DNA from: Gibbula magus
Lineage: Eukaryota > Mollusca > Gastropoda > Trochida > Trochidae
Reading direction: 5' to 3'
Assembly (NCBI GenBank): GCA_936450465.1
Contig: OW388305.1
Span: 38,573,187 to 38,637,186 of the forward strand
DNA: 64,000 bases
The notes under the pieces were generated by a model. The model saw only the letters and a program-made list of their open reading frames with translations. It made no database searches and was not told where the DNA came from. This document shows positions 21,343 to 32,748 of the stretch, in pieces (position 1 is the stretch's first letter; the number at the start of each line of letters is the position of its first letter). Made by a program: the position numbers and the translations under genes.

Positions 21343-22684
21343 GAAGGTCTATTGTTATTTTCCGGGTGTTTTTTTCCAGTTTTGTACGGAAAATGCTGAA
21401 GTAACGGTTCGAAATTTTCAGGGATGACAGCATGTAACCTTCTCTCAAAAATAACGAGGGCGATTTAGGATTTTCGACTTCTTTCTAGAGTTATCGCCCC
21501 TAAACCTAAAACCTCAATAGCTCAAAAACTATGGAAGATAATTTCACAAAACTTTCACCAAAATGTGGGCAAAAACATTCCTCATCCGTGAAGACTATAG
21601 AGGTTTTCGGCCGTAATAACAGAGTTTTTGCTATTTCGAAAAAAATGTTTTGGGGGTGCGCGTCTTTGAAAATGTATTCCTATCTCAATTTGATGAGTAC
21701 TGCTATATATGATAACTTATTATGAAGATAAATGAATTGTAAAGAGGGCTCTTGTGGCCGAATTTTGAATTTCGTCCTAGAATTACCGTTATCTGCCCTT
21801 CAACATGGTCCTTTTTTATAAGTTCGAATTTCGGCTTCATGTTCAAAGGAACGTTACTCTGTTACAAACAAAGATATGTCAAAGCTAATTATTGCAATCT
21901 AATGCAGATACATTACTTAAAATTTCTGTTTTAGATCTTTATCATGTAAAAATTGATAGTTACGTCACAATTTGAATATTTGACAACAAATATGAAATTT
22001 CGGGATTTTGAGAACTTTTGAGGCATATTTTGAAGAAGAGATATCATTTTGTTAAGGAAAATAATTTTCAAGAATGTATCTGTCATATTTTACTTGTGAC
22101 AAGTCATAGAAACTTGTCATATTTCGAAATTCGCCATTTTCAACAATGTTCAAAAGATCCTCGCTGCTTAACTTCTTATGCTATTGAAATTTTATTGACA
22201 CCGTCGGATGCACAATTTCAAGAAGAACAACGTTTCTGTTGAACCCTTTCATAAAAAAATGATAGTTAAGCTCCGAACATCGCAAACGTTGACTTGGGGT
22301 CCAAATTTAAGCATTTTTGGGTATTTTCATGAATATTCAGAAGAACATCATGCATTACTTATGAATGCAATCTTAATGATGATTTCACCTTCTTAAGCGG
22401 ACATTAAAGCACAACATTTTCTATGTTACACCTTAGTATGAAAATATTAACCAGTTTGTCTTTATCGTGAGAAAGATCATGTAGGGATCCATATATAAGC
22501 GATCGTTCCATTTGCAGAGGGTAATTTTCTTTGGAGATTTTTTGTAAAACAACTACTGAGGATAGAGACATGTTTTATAGCTCGTTTCAAAGCAGAGAAA
22601 CTGATGAATAACTGAGAGTCCAAAATGAAGTTCAAGGTCAAGCAGAAGTCTTGAAGACTTAAGTATTGCCTGTGGCAATCCTAG
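21161..22684 (+). mobile_element. Helitron/Helentron-like non-autonomous insertion
   Basis: It interrupts unit 1 between sequences that are continuous in the other units (ctttaccgcccttt ... ataatgattg). The right end has a perfect 6-bp hairpin (attgcc-tgt-ggcaat, 22,665-22,679), then CCTAG followed by T, matching the Helitron 3' rule of hairpin plus CTRR before T. gtcttgaagac near the right end is the exact reverse complement of the gtcttcaagac in the left-end repeats, so there are subterminal inverted repeats. No Rep/helicase is encoded. Confidence 0.55.
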
Positions 22685-22689
22685 TTTTT

Positions 22690-25435
22690 ATAATGATTGT
22701 TGATAAAACTATTCGCAAAATAATGTGTCAAGACAGGCCTACATATGGTTAAAAAATCATTCACGGTCATAAAATGGCTCCGTACTTATTCATAACCATT
22801 AATTAATTTAAAAATGTTTAAGTATTTCTAATCACCGTGGAATTGCTCATAGAGTTTCCAAAATGTGTCTACTTTTGTACAATTGTAACACAGATGCTCC
22901 AATATTTAATAATATTTAAAATTGGTCGCCCTTTATTGTTATAATTATTGTCGGTAAAATAATAAGCAAAATTATGCGTAATGACAGGCCTTCTTATGGT
23001 GAAAAAAAATCATTTGAATAAAAAACGAGATGTCTTTAAAATTAATTACCATATCCCTATATTGTTCTATTCAGAAATTGATTACAGTCTTTACCGTCCT
23101 TGCTTTCATGATTGTCGTTTAAACTATTAACTTACAAATAAACAAATAATGGCAGGCCTACTTATGGTTAATGTGGCTTAATGAATTCGACTATAAAATT
23201 TGGCAAAATTTCAAAACAATATAGAAATCCATTCATAAATAAATTGTGTCGTTCTTCTGACACGAACAAATTGGATGAGGAAATATCTTGTTGCTGTAAA
23301 ATAAATGGTTGACAAAAATTACAGCTGCTTCCCAAAAGCCTTCACCTTGGACACAGATATTTATCGAGGCGAAGTATTATTATCAATTATTAATTATTTC
23401 ATGATATGACAAAGGTCTTTACTTACTATTTTTGTGTGAAATATAACAGGTATTAGGTGAAAGCCTTTATCGTGATAGATCTTGTAAAAATTCAAATCGT
23501 TTAATGTTGTAATCAATTTGAAGTTTGAACAGTAAATAATATTTAAACAATTTCAAAATATCACAGTCAAAAATGTTTTAAAGGCAATGAATTTCTTTTT
23601 CATGACTTGATTAAGTGAATGCTGGGTCATGAACAATCTCCAACATTCATACTGATGCTTTGCTAAATGTCTGATAATCAGATTACGAGGGGAAGTACTG
23701 CATTTATAATGGCCGCCATTCTCTTGTCAAACCTCAGCATAGAACTTGGCAAGTATTTTGTCCTGCTTTCTAACTGCCAACTTCCGGCAAACTATCTCAT
23801 TTAGATATAGTAGGTAGGTATACTCTCGATAAAAGACCGACGTCCTAACGCTCCCAGGCATGCAGCTAGAATGAGGCTAGTACGCATGCGCTTATCTCAC
23901 GAGGATACAAATGACGTCAGAGACGTAGTAGATTTGCCAGTACGGTTCACACATGTTACAGTGTGAGTATGACAGCGGCAAATCGATACGGGATTTTCGT
24001 ATAATACCCTGGATTCACATACCTGGGTGGTAGTTGTATCGGACAGAGTTTACACAAACCTGTGATAAATAACTGAACATTGGTTTTATCATGCTTGTAT
24101 TTGTTTTTTCCACAATCACATTGTCAGTATGTTGAGGAAAAGGGCACACATAGGGTCATCAAAGGTTATCTGATATACATTGCAGACGCCCTATCACGAC
24201 ACAGGGTTTCTGCATTGGTTCAACATTTGTCACACTTCAATAAATGTAGGCAAGAAGGTTCATATCAGTAATTATTCACATGGACGATCAGACATGGAGA
24301 TTTTTTTTACATAAGATTGGGATATTTTTAATACTTATTTTATTTTCTTGCGGATCATTTCTCATTAGAGCCAGAATTAGAATTCTTTTCCAAAGAAAAG
24401 GCAATTTTTAGTTTGAAAATTTGACCCCTTCCATCTATTTCATAATATAATGTTCGAGAAATAGTTCTATGTGATGATCCCACATTCTTTTCAGGAATTT
24501 AATTTATCCACAATGACTTTTGACGGTATTTTTCTGAGCTCTGGAAGAAATTAAGCTGATATCGAAAGGAAATCCATTGCAAAATACATGTTATATGCAT
24601 TGAGAATCGGTGGACAGACTCTTGGAGCCCAGTAATTCACAGGGGCTTGTATTGTCGAAACTAGTGATTAGAAAGCATATGGAGTCGACGATCCAGCTCC
24701 ATATATTATAAAAAAAGTAAAGGGATGTAACGAGGTCAAACAGCATGTTCGTTTGATATTATATTCAGAATGTCTTCATCATATTATCATTCAATAATTT
24801 ACACCACGTCGAGGCCAATACCTTTTTCTTTAAAACAAGCCATCAAACATAAACATCGATCGGATAATCACAAGGATATGCTTTTTCAAAGCCTTAAATA
24901 TTAGCACATTGCTCATCTAAACCGTTTTTTGGTGGTCAGAAAATTCATCAATTAATCAAAATATATGATAAAGTCGCTTATAATATCCTTTCAGCTAATA
25001 ACCCATTTGCAAAGCCCAGTATTTGGTGCATCAGATCGCGAAAGAATTATAACATGATGAACACTGTAATGGACGTACCAGGGACTTTAGATAATCTAAA
25101 GTGTGTTTCGAAACATCGTTTAGCAGTGAGACGTCCATATTGAATGGCCTTTGCATTGGTCTATTTCTTAAAACGAAATGATGTCATAGGGCAATTTTGC
25201 AATTCGCAATTAATAGGGCAATTACCTGACATTACTCTATTTTTATATGGAACCATGCCTATAACTTATTCATCCAGTACAAACGTGCTTGAGATTTGTA
25301 TAGGGCTTAATAGTGTTGAGCTATCACGACGTCATTGTTGCCAAGGAAACGGATCTGACTGAAACGTTCTGATCATTCATTGGACACAATTACCCAGCCA
25401 TCCTAAGCTACCAGTCGCCTGGTTGTACGGACACA
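22690..25435 (+). repeat. unit 1 leader (A type)
   Basis: It aligns by eye with 38,760-42,817 and, in its proximal half, with 33,990-34,237. There is a possible TATA-like stretch (tttttatatgg, 25,242-25,252) about 190 bp before the ATG, and it is conserved as ctttatatgg in the other units. A gaggggaagt block and the 24,080 block mark it as type A. No other gene is supported in it. Confidence 0.75.
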
Positions 25436-26476
25436 ATGCAGAACATTTGGATATTTCTCCTACTGATAAATATCAAGTTTGGTTCTCAGGAAAAGGACAA
25501 CAACAAACCTAAGAAGCAGGAATGTCTCGGATATATCAACTGTGACATTGTAGATCAGTGCTGGGTACGGTATGGCTCTCGGTGTATGACTGATCTAGTT
25601 CATTTGGATAACCTGACCACGGTCCTAAGAAATGATCAGGTACAGGACAATTCTATTCGGACATGTAGGGAATTTGTTGATTTGTATTTACACAAGCCAA
25701 AGAGAAGATCAACAGTGTCATTCCTGATGACTGATTGCCGTACTGTCAAGCTGAGAGATGTTTATGTAGCATCGGTGTCATCGAAATTAATGAGGAAAAC
25801 AGGACTACAGATCAGAGGTTTTCTTAGTTTTTGGGCTTATGACAAAGAGCGGAACACTCTCTTTTGGAGTACCATGGATGGAGTATTTAAGCAAGTTATT
25901 GGCAAAAAACAATCTAAAGTCACGTTACAAACAACTAAAGTAGAAGGGGTATGTGTATTCAAAGAACATCTTTATTATTTGAAAGGAGAAACCATTATGA
26001 GACGGAGCACGTCACCTGGACTTGAACACGAGGTATGGTATCGTACAGGAGATTACTTTATTCAGTATCTAAGCATCAGTGATACTCTCATTTGTTGGCT
26101 GCAGAATTTCAGGATAAAATGCCTGAATTTGTTGACAAAATCAAAGGAAATTCCGGAGATGAAGGAGTGTCACATGTATAGTGTACACGTTTCACACAAT
26201 AAAGTAGTATTTGTTTATGTACCAAGGGTCGGACAAAGAATATATCTTACCCTTAAGATTTTCACACGTGACACTGGACGGGAACTTTGCCATGGTAGGA
26301 TTAAGGTGAAGAAACGCCTGCACATATTAAACGTCCATGGTTCTTTTGTATACTATAAATCTCCCAAAATGGACAGATTAGAGGCAAAGGAATTTGGATT
26401 AGACTGTACTATCGGTACCAAAACTTTAACAGCTAAGCACCCAAGGTTATTTGGATTCAAATATCTTTTCTTTTGA
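25436..26476 (+). CDS. secreted protein, tandem family copy 1 (intact)
   Basis: A single-exon frame of 346 codons. Residues 1-18 (IWIFLLLINIKF core) form a signal peptide. Then follow a Lys/Asn-rich linker, a cluster of four cysteines (C30, C36, C42, C50) and an N-L-T glycosylation sequon at residue 59. From about residue 125 there are strand-rich segments such as FWAYDKERNTLFWST, VCVFKEHLYYL and ICWLQNFRIKCLNLL. This texture recalls YWTD-type beta-propellers, but I do not recognise the family. There is no transmembrane segment, and the likely location is extracellular. The start is chosen because the signal peptide follows directly and all four copies share it. No intron is seen, so the gene could have begun as a retrocopy. 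Its function is unknown. Confidence 0.75.
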   Translation: MQNIWIFLLLINIKFGSQEKDNNKPKKQECLGYINCDIVDQCWVRYGSRCMTDLVHLDNLTTVLRNDQVQDNSIRTCREFVDLYLHKPKRRSTVSFLMTDCRTVKLRDVYVASVSSKLMRKTGLQIRGFLSFWAYDKERNTLFWSTMDGVFKQVIGKKQSKVTLQTTKVEGVCVFKEHLYYLKGETIMRRSTSPGLEHEVWYRTGDYFIQYLSISDTLICWLQNFRIKCLNLLTKSKEIPEMKECHMYSVHVSHNKVVFVYVPRVGQRIYLTLKIFTRDTGRELCHGRIKVKKRLHILNVHGSFVYYKSPKMDRLEAKEFGLDCTIGTKTLTAKHPRLFGFKYLFF

Positions 26477-27129
26477 AATTTTTGCGCTGCCCTAATGAAA
26501 ATCCAGTCTCACAAATCTCTGGATCGGTGAATTGGCTCCATATCTTCATATCAAACAATGAAGTGATCAATTTGTTCATCCAGAATTATTTGGGGGTCCT
26601 GGATTCTATTATTTATTCCATTCTTTTGACAATGAATTGGTGAAATGGCTCCCTTTACCGGTCTAACATATGATCAGTAACACTGTTGCAAATGTGCAAT
26701 ATTCGATTTGGACTTTTCAGTTAAGATATGCAGCAGTCAAAAGTGTGCCGTTGATTGTGACATTTACAATTAATTAAAATTTGCAAAATATACTATTATT
26801 TAAGCGGTCCTTATCCTACAGCCAAGACGAGGTCGTGGACAATGAGCTTGGTAATCGGATATGTGCCACCAAAGAATGACATTGCGAGCATCTGACGCAT
26901 GCACACTGCTCAAATTAAACACTTCGCTGGCTACCCAGACATACGGAGTAACAATGCAGACAGCTTGTGATTGTAAGCTACGTGACGTATATGTTTAGTT
27001 TGCAATGTCTGCTTATCAGAAAAATTAATGTTGTAGCACGTTCTTATGTAATAAACAGTTGTTGAAAAGAGTATAAATGCTAATTTTGATCTTGACCTCC
27101 ATTTCTCACTGCTTAGACTCGGACGATTC
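26477..27129 (+). repeat. 3' flank of gene copy 1
   Basis: Shared with 35,279-35,915, 43,853-44,450 and 51,069-51,715. It contains gtaataaacag (a possible AATAAA signal near 27,050). In unit 1 about 0.9 kb present in unit 2 (35,915-36,845) is missing: gattctgat joins directly to aaacctgg. Confidence 0.7.
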
Positions 27130-27567
27130 TGATAAACCTGGGTTTTTCTACTTCTACTCCAGAACCAGTGACTCTAGAGAGCTGAATGTGTATGTTCAGC
27201 CTGTTTGGCCAATGGGAATTTGGTGAACCTTTAAGTTATTGGGGGTTCACACTTGAGCTAATTTACATAGTTTAACCTAAATGATTGAAGTAGCCACAGA
27301 ACCTCTAATTTGATGGAACTTTATGCATTTTTCGCAACTACGTCAAACAACGTTTCCTTACAACATGGTTTACTACATGTAGTACGTTTAACAACATATA
27401 CGAATGTTGTACTACGTTAAAAAACGGATAACTATGGTCATTGCACTACCGACTAACTACGTTCTTCTACATTTAACCACGTTGATCTACATTTAAGAAC
27501 GTTTATTAATACAATTAACTTCGTTGAAGTACGTTTTATTACGTCAAAGCTGGTTAAACTGGGGTAA

Positions 27568-28899
27568 TGCCCCAGTCACACTTACGTTTATGAACGTAGT
27601 GATACAGAACGTACTTTAACGCAGTTAACTGTACTGAAACCTAGTTATCCGTAGTTATACTTAGTTATCCGTGCTCAAAACGTAGACATAGACGTGAGAC
27701 AAACGTAGTTTGTGATTTAACTTTTGGACATGTTCAAAGTTTAACATTTCCGAACTACGTTTCCGGAAACGTAGTTCAATGTAGTTTGACGTAGTTAATT
27801 GAAAATGTGAACTTAGTTCATCGTAGTTGAACGTAGTTAAGAACGTTCTTTAACGTAGTACAACTTTTCCACGATTTATTACACTTTACTAGGTATCCAA
27901 GTACGTTTTCGTACGTTTAAGTACATTCTAGAACGTTGCACTACGTCTGACTACGTTAAACTACAATTAACTACACTAGTTTCATCTGAGTTGAAGAACG
28001 TTTTAGTACACAAAACTAGGTATTAGTACGGTTAACTACGATATCAAATACGTTTAACTACGTTTTGGTACGTTTCGTATTTAGACTTTGACGTTTAAGT
28101 ACGTTTCCCTAAATCTAACTACACTTAAGTAAGTGTAAGTACGTTGAACTACGATAAACTACGCCTAACTAGGTAGATTTATTTATGTACCTTGTGTCAC
28201 AAGAGAGTGAGACACCTGGTTTGCGTTTTAATACTATTCATTTCACAACTGAGAGAGGATGAGTGGAAGGAAGGTGAAAATGATACAGCATTTAGCTGCT
28301 ATCAATAGAGAAATGATATGGTTTGCTCAATATTTGAACAAAATCGAAATGGACGACGAAACGAAGAGAAAACAAAGAAGATGGTGGCCCGTGACTGGCT
28401 CCTGCGTAGACCATTACACGGTCAATACCATACACTCATGTCCGAGTTGGAGGTAGAAGATCCTGAAGCATTAATGAATTTTATCAGAGTAGATTAAGAC
28501 AATTAAGAGGAAGAATGAAATACATAAACGTGTGTCTTTATATACCCTACCACTGTAAGTGCCGTGATTTACCCTACTTTAACGTACTTTGACGTACCTA
28601 AACGTGTTTCAACCTACTTAGTTGTACTAACAAACGTTCTTAAATGAAGATCAACGTGGTTAAACGTAGACGAACGTAGCTAGAAAGTTGTTCAATAAAC
28701 GTAGTTATCCGTTGTTAAACCTAGTAAAACGTACTTATATGTACTTAATCGTACTTACACGTAGTGAACGAACTGATAATGAAACGTTGTTTTACGTAGT
28801 TACTAATAATGCACTCATTTTCGGCATGTTAGTGGTTTTGTGGCTACGTTCAATGAACTACGTTTAACTAGGTTAATGAACGTAAGTGTGACTCCCCCA
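27568..28899 (+). mobile_element. nested Harbinger-like insertion with TAA TSD
   Basis: It starts TGCCCCAGTCACACTTACG and ends CGTAAGTGTGACTCCCCCA, with TAA on both sides (27,565-27,567 and 28,900-28,902). The corresponding site in unit 3 (37,277: ggggtaaaccacgg) is unoccupied and has a single taa, so this insertion occurred after the units separated. It contains a transposase N-terminal fragment on the plus strand. Confidence 0.85.
28235..28497 (+). pseudogene. Harbinger transposase N-terminal fragment, frameshifted
   Basis: The frame from 28,259 runs ...NREMIWFAQYLNKIE...KRKQRRW. After a one-base shift near 28,385 the next frame gives RDWLLRRPLHGQYHTLM then SELEVEDPEALMNFIRVD and stop. The pattern W-L-x-R-R-x-x-x-G-x-Y-x-x-L-x-x-E-L-x-x-E-D is the start of PIF/Harbinger (HARBI1-like) nuclease proteins. 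The DDE catalytic domain is absent, so this copy cannot transpose itself. Confidence 0.7.
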
Positions 28900-28959
28900 T
28901 AAATCACGGTTCTTTCGCCAAAAATTGGTAGTGGTAGGCTCGATTCTTGAAATAAGATG

Positions 28960-29259
28960 ATGAATGTTTTCAAATCTCCTCTGAGAAATTCATTAACGCT
29001 TCAGAATCTTCAAGTTGCAATTCTTCCATCAAGGCATGACATTGACCATGTAGTGGACTACGCAGAAGCCAGCCACAAACCTACAATTAGTTTTTCTTCT
29101 TTGTTTTCTTTGCTTTTTGTCGTCTTCTGTAATTCTCATAACAAACTGGGCAAACAAAGCTTTTCTCTGTTCACAGCAGTCAGGTGCTGTATCATAAGTA
29201 TATTCCTTCCACTCATCGTCTAGTAACTGCCAGATGAACAGAATATATTCTAAACTCAT
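28960..29259 (-). pseudogene. Harbinger transposase N-terminal fragment (unit 1-2)
   Basis: Minus strand: EYILFIWQLLDDEWKEY, then CCEQRKALFAQF and a Lys/Arg/Gln-rich stretch. After a frame change, GWLLRSPLHGQCHALMEEL and QLEDSEALMNF. This is the same N-terminal motif as 28,235-28,497. It is the original fragment of the outer element, conserved at 37,340-37,638 and 58,993-59,251. Confidence 0.7.
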
Positions 29260-29920
29260 CCCACTGTCTCATTCGCGTGTGACATAATGTACAAATAAAT
29301 AAATGTACCTAGTTAGGCGTGATTTATCGTAGTTCAGCTCATTCATACTTACTTAAGTGTAGTTAGACGTATAGGAATTTATTTTAACCTCAATGCGTCA
29401 ATACCAAACATTCCAAAACGTAGTTTTATAGAATTTATAATGTTGACAGCCGTACTAACACCTAGTGTTCTGTACCGAAACGTTCTTCAACTTAAATGAT
29501 GATAGTTGAGATTACTGTAGTATAACGTAGTGCAACGTAGTACGACGTAGTAGAATGTAATTAATCGTAGTAAAACAGATTTAAATACCTAGTAAGATGT
29601 AGTTATTCGGGGACGAGTTGTGCTACATTTAGCAACATTTTTAACTAGGTTAAACTAAAATGAAATAAGTTAGAACTTTCAATTCACTATGTCCAAGTTC
29701 ATTCAACTACGTTTCGTAAAACGTTGTTCAAAAATGCTAAATTTTGAACATGTTTAAAAGTTAAATCACGAACTACGTTTTTCTCACGTCCATGTCTACA
29801 TTTTGAATATGGGTAATCAAGGATAACTACGAATTACTAGGCTTAAGTACCGTTAACTCGGTTAAGCTATGTTCTGCATCACGTACTACGTTAAATAACG
29901 TAAGTATGACTGGGGCTTTA

Positions 29921-31836
29921 AGTCGGAGAGCTAGTTTAGGAGATTCCTTACACAACAATTTCTTAAAAGGCATACTATTAAAAAACGTGAACAGATACTA
30001 TTTTAATTTTTTTTTAGTTAAGTTGGCATCTGAAGACATCATATAACCTTGTTCAGTCATATTCGCCACTCATGGATTTGATTATCATTTATTTTATATT
30101 GTGACATTTCTTTTGCACGAGAGTTTATCAAGGGTTTCACAAGAAATAAAATAATCTTCGATACAAACATCTTTAATATAATTTTACATCATGCTACCTC
30201 ATAGGAAAACGATTACCGTTTATAACACAAATATCAAACAAAAGTCCTGCAGTGTTTAATAATAAAATCATGCACGTTTATAAAATGGTTTCAGATTCCG
30301 GACAAATTCATAACCATTAATAAATCCCAGAAAGTATTTCTAATCACCGTTGAAAATATCATAGAGTTTCGATAATGTGTCTACTTTATTAAAATTGTAA
30401 TACAAATGCTCCAAAACAAAGAAATAAGTTTCAAAGTATCAATGTCTCAATCTCTATTTCAAGGCATTATGTCGATGGAAAATATGAATAAAAGACGAGA
30501 ACTCTATATAAGTAAATATAACTATCCCTTTATGGTTTAGTTTAGGAATTGTAAATTGATTTCTGTCTTTACCGCCCTTTCTTGTTGTAAACATTGACGA
30601 TGAAACTATTTGCAAACAATGTGTAATGACAGGCCTACTTATGGTTAACAAATCATTCACGGTCATAAACTGGTTCCAGATTCCGTACTTATTCATAACC
30701 ATTAACTAATTCTAGGCAGTATTTCTGATCACCGTGGAATAGCTCATAGAGTTTCGATAATGTGTCTACTTTAGTAAAATTGTAATACAAATGCTCCAAA
30801 ACAAAGAAATAACTTTCAGAGTATCAATGTCTAAATCTCTATTTCAAGAAATTATGTCGATGCAAAATATGAATATAAGACGAGAACGCTATATAATTAA
30901 ATATAACTATACCTTTATGGTTTAGTTTAGGAATTGAGAATTGATTTCTGTCTTTACCGCCCTTTCTTGTTTAAACATTGACGATGAAACTATTTGCAAA
31001 CAATGTGTAATGACAGGCCAACGTATGTTTAAAAAATCATTCACTGTCATCAAATGGTTTTAGATTCCGTTCTTATTCATAACCATTACTTAATTCTAGA
31101 AAGTAGAATCACCGTGGAATAGCTCATAGAGTTTCCACAATGTATCTACTTTTGTACAATTGTAACACAAATGCTCCAATATTTAATGATATTTAAAATT
31201 TATCGCCCTTTACTGTCGGTTTAACAATTAGCAAAATAATGCATAATAACAGGTCTACTTATGGTGCAAAAATCGTTTGAATAAAAAATGAGACGTCTTT
31301 AGTTACCATATCCCTGTATTGTTTTATTCATAAATTGATTACTGTCTTTACGGTCCTTGCTTAATTTAATGATTATCGTTTAAACTATTTACTTACAAAT
31401 AAACAAATAATGGCAGGCCTACTTATGGTGAATGTGGCTTACTGAATTCGACTATAAAAGTTGGCAAAATTTCAAAACAATATAAAAATCCCTTAATAAA
31501 TAAATTGTGTCGTGTTTCTGTCATGAACAAATTGGTTGAGGAAATATCTCGTTGCCATAAAATCAATGGTTGACAAATACTACAGCTGCTTCCCACAAGT
31601 CTGTTCACTTTCTTGTTTTATCTCAGTATATTTAGTTATAATGGAGCAGAGTGATGTAGTGTGAAGCATGTTAACCTCTCACGTCAAAGGCCCTGGTTCG
31701 AATCCCAATGGGTACACTGAACAATTATTGACTTCCAGGCGGGCTGCTCCAATTATTTATCGACCTTGGACAAATATCTTTATCGAAGGGAAGTCTGATT
31801 ATTAATTATTGATCATTTCATGATATGACAAGTGAG
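29921..31836 (+). repeat. unit 2 distal leader (B type)
   Basis: Nearly identical to 45,920-47,687. Within it a ~280-bp motif (gtttagtttaggaattg ... ctgtctttaccgccc ... aatgtgtaatgacaggcc ... aatgctcc) occurs two to three times in tandem (30,260-31,250), so the unit has an internal repeat. Open frames here are short and are not conserved with stops removed. No gene is supported. Confidence 0.75.
31643..31715 (+). mobile_element. tRNA-like fragment (unit 2)
   Basis: gatgtagtg ... ccctggttcgaatccc has A- and B-box-like elements of a tRNA-derived SINE head. Degenerate copies are at 39,441-39,497 and 61,076-61,132, so it is older than the array. Confidence 0.45.
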
Positions 31837-31980
31837 AGATATACCCATACTTTTCCGAGTGTATCGAATGATACCCTACACTTTTCCCGGTGGGGCCCTT
31901 ACGAGGCGTAGCCGAGTAAGGCTCCGCCGGGAAAAGTGTTGGGTATCCTTCGATACACAAGGAAAATAATGGGTATATCT
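31837..31980. repeat. 144-bp near-perfect palindrome
   Basis: The arms agatataccca...tgtatcgaa...atacccta...cacttttcccggtgg and their reverse complement meet at cgaggcgtagccgag. It marks the start of a ~0.9-kb block found only in B-type units. In unit 4 the centre is missing (47,688-47,766). Confidence 0.85.
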
Positions 31981-32430
31981 GTCTTATGCCCCACTTACGG
32001 TCGAGTGTAAACGGATACCATTTCATAATATTTCTAAAACAAATACAGCTGTACAAAGTTTGTGTATGAAACGCACAACCAAAATACGGCCTCATCTGTG
32101 ACAACTCCCGGGTACACTCAGCTCGTGCTTCGTTGTATGGTAACCCATGTTTGGGGCTCGAAATCTAATTGATATGGCCAAATGACGGTATTGCCAACGC
32201 AGACGCACGTGCATCTCGCTGAAATGTACAGCTAACGCCATAAACTGATTGGCTAATGTCAACATGGCCAAAGTTTAGTAAAAACAGAACTAACTTCAGT
32301 ATGTTAAGACATTTTGCATCCAAAATTAAATAACATTGTTATATAAAAAGAAATACAGAAAATTGTGATATTATATCACGCATTATAAGAACCTTATTCA
32401 TTTGGTCATTAACAAATGTACATAGTTTCA

Positions 32431-32506
32431 ACTGGCTTCGTGGTGTAGTGGTTAGTTCGTTCGGCCAGAAATCAACAGGACACAGGTTCGATCCCAGGTG
32501 TCGTAT
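32431..32506 (+). mobile_element. tRNA-like fragment inside B insertion (unit 2)
   Basis: gtggtgtagtggttagttcg (A-box-like) and caggttcgatccc (B-box). Stem pairing is poor for a functional tRNA. An identical copy is at 48,219-48,294. Confidence 0.5.
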
Positions 32507-32592
32507 ATGTTCATAAATAACATTTTATAAAGTATCATCACTTAGATTTGGAAATTTAGAAAATTGACTCCATTGATTTCTCAGTTGTTAAA

Positions 32593-32714
32593 AAGTGTAG
32601 GTTTAATAGAAAAGTGTAGGTATATCAGAAAAAGTGTAGGTATATCAGAAAAAAGTGTAGGTATATCAGAAAAAGTATAGGTGTATCGGCTAATACACCT
32701 ACACTTGTAACAAA
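32593..32714. repeat. 20-bp tandem repeats ending in a hairpin
   Basis: gtgtaggtatatcagaaaaa is repeated about four times, and then gtgtat-cggcta-atacac with ctacactt folds back on the last copy. Confidence 0.85.
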
Positions 32715-32748
32715 AGAAACCATAGCAACGAGACGGGTGGGGTATAAT

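Larger units (their letters stand above)
27239..29917 (+). mobile_element. PIF/Harbinger-like element with nested second copy
   Basis: The left end (gggggttcacacttg...) and right end (...cgtaagtatgactggggct) are related inverted termini, flanked by TTA at 27,236-27,238 and 29,918-29,920. A 3-bp TTA/TAA TSD is the Harbinger hallmark. The interior is made of degenerate actacgtt / aacgtagt words, plus a transposase fragment on the minus strand. The same element sits at the same unit position in units 3, 4 and 5, so it was present before the duplications. Confidence 0.75.
31828..32748. mobile_element. B-unit-specific insertion
   Basis: A-type units read directly from atgatatgacaa to taattactattc, while units 2 and 4 carry ~0.9 kb between them. 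It contains the palindrome, a tRNA-like head, a 20-bp tandem repeat and a terminal small hairpin. Its ends (gatatacccata / ggggtataat) are weakly inverted. No transposase is present. Its class is unknown. Confidence 0.6.

Noticed and set aside
30454..31608. Short minus-strand frames in unit leaders (also at 46,451 and 47,428)
   Set aside because: They recur only because the unit is duplicated, and in less similar units they are broken. No motif.
32431..32506. Functional tRNA gene
   Set aside because: A- and B-boxes are present but acceptor, anticodon and T stems do not pair well; a SINE head or pseudogene is more likely.
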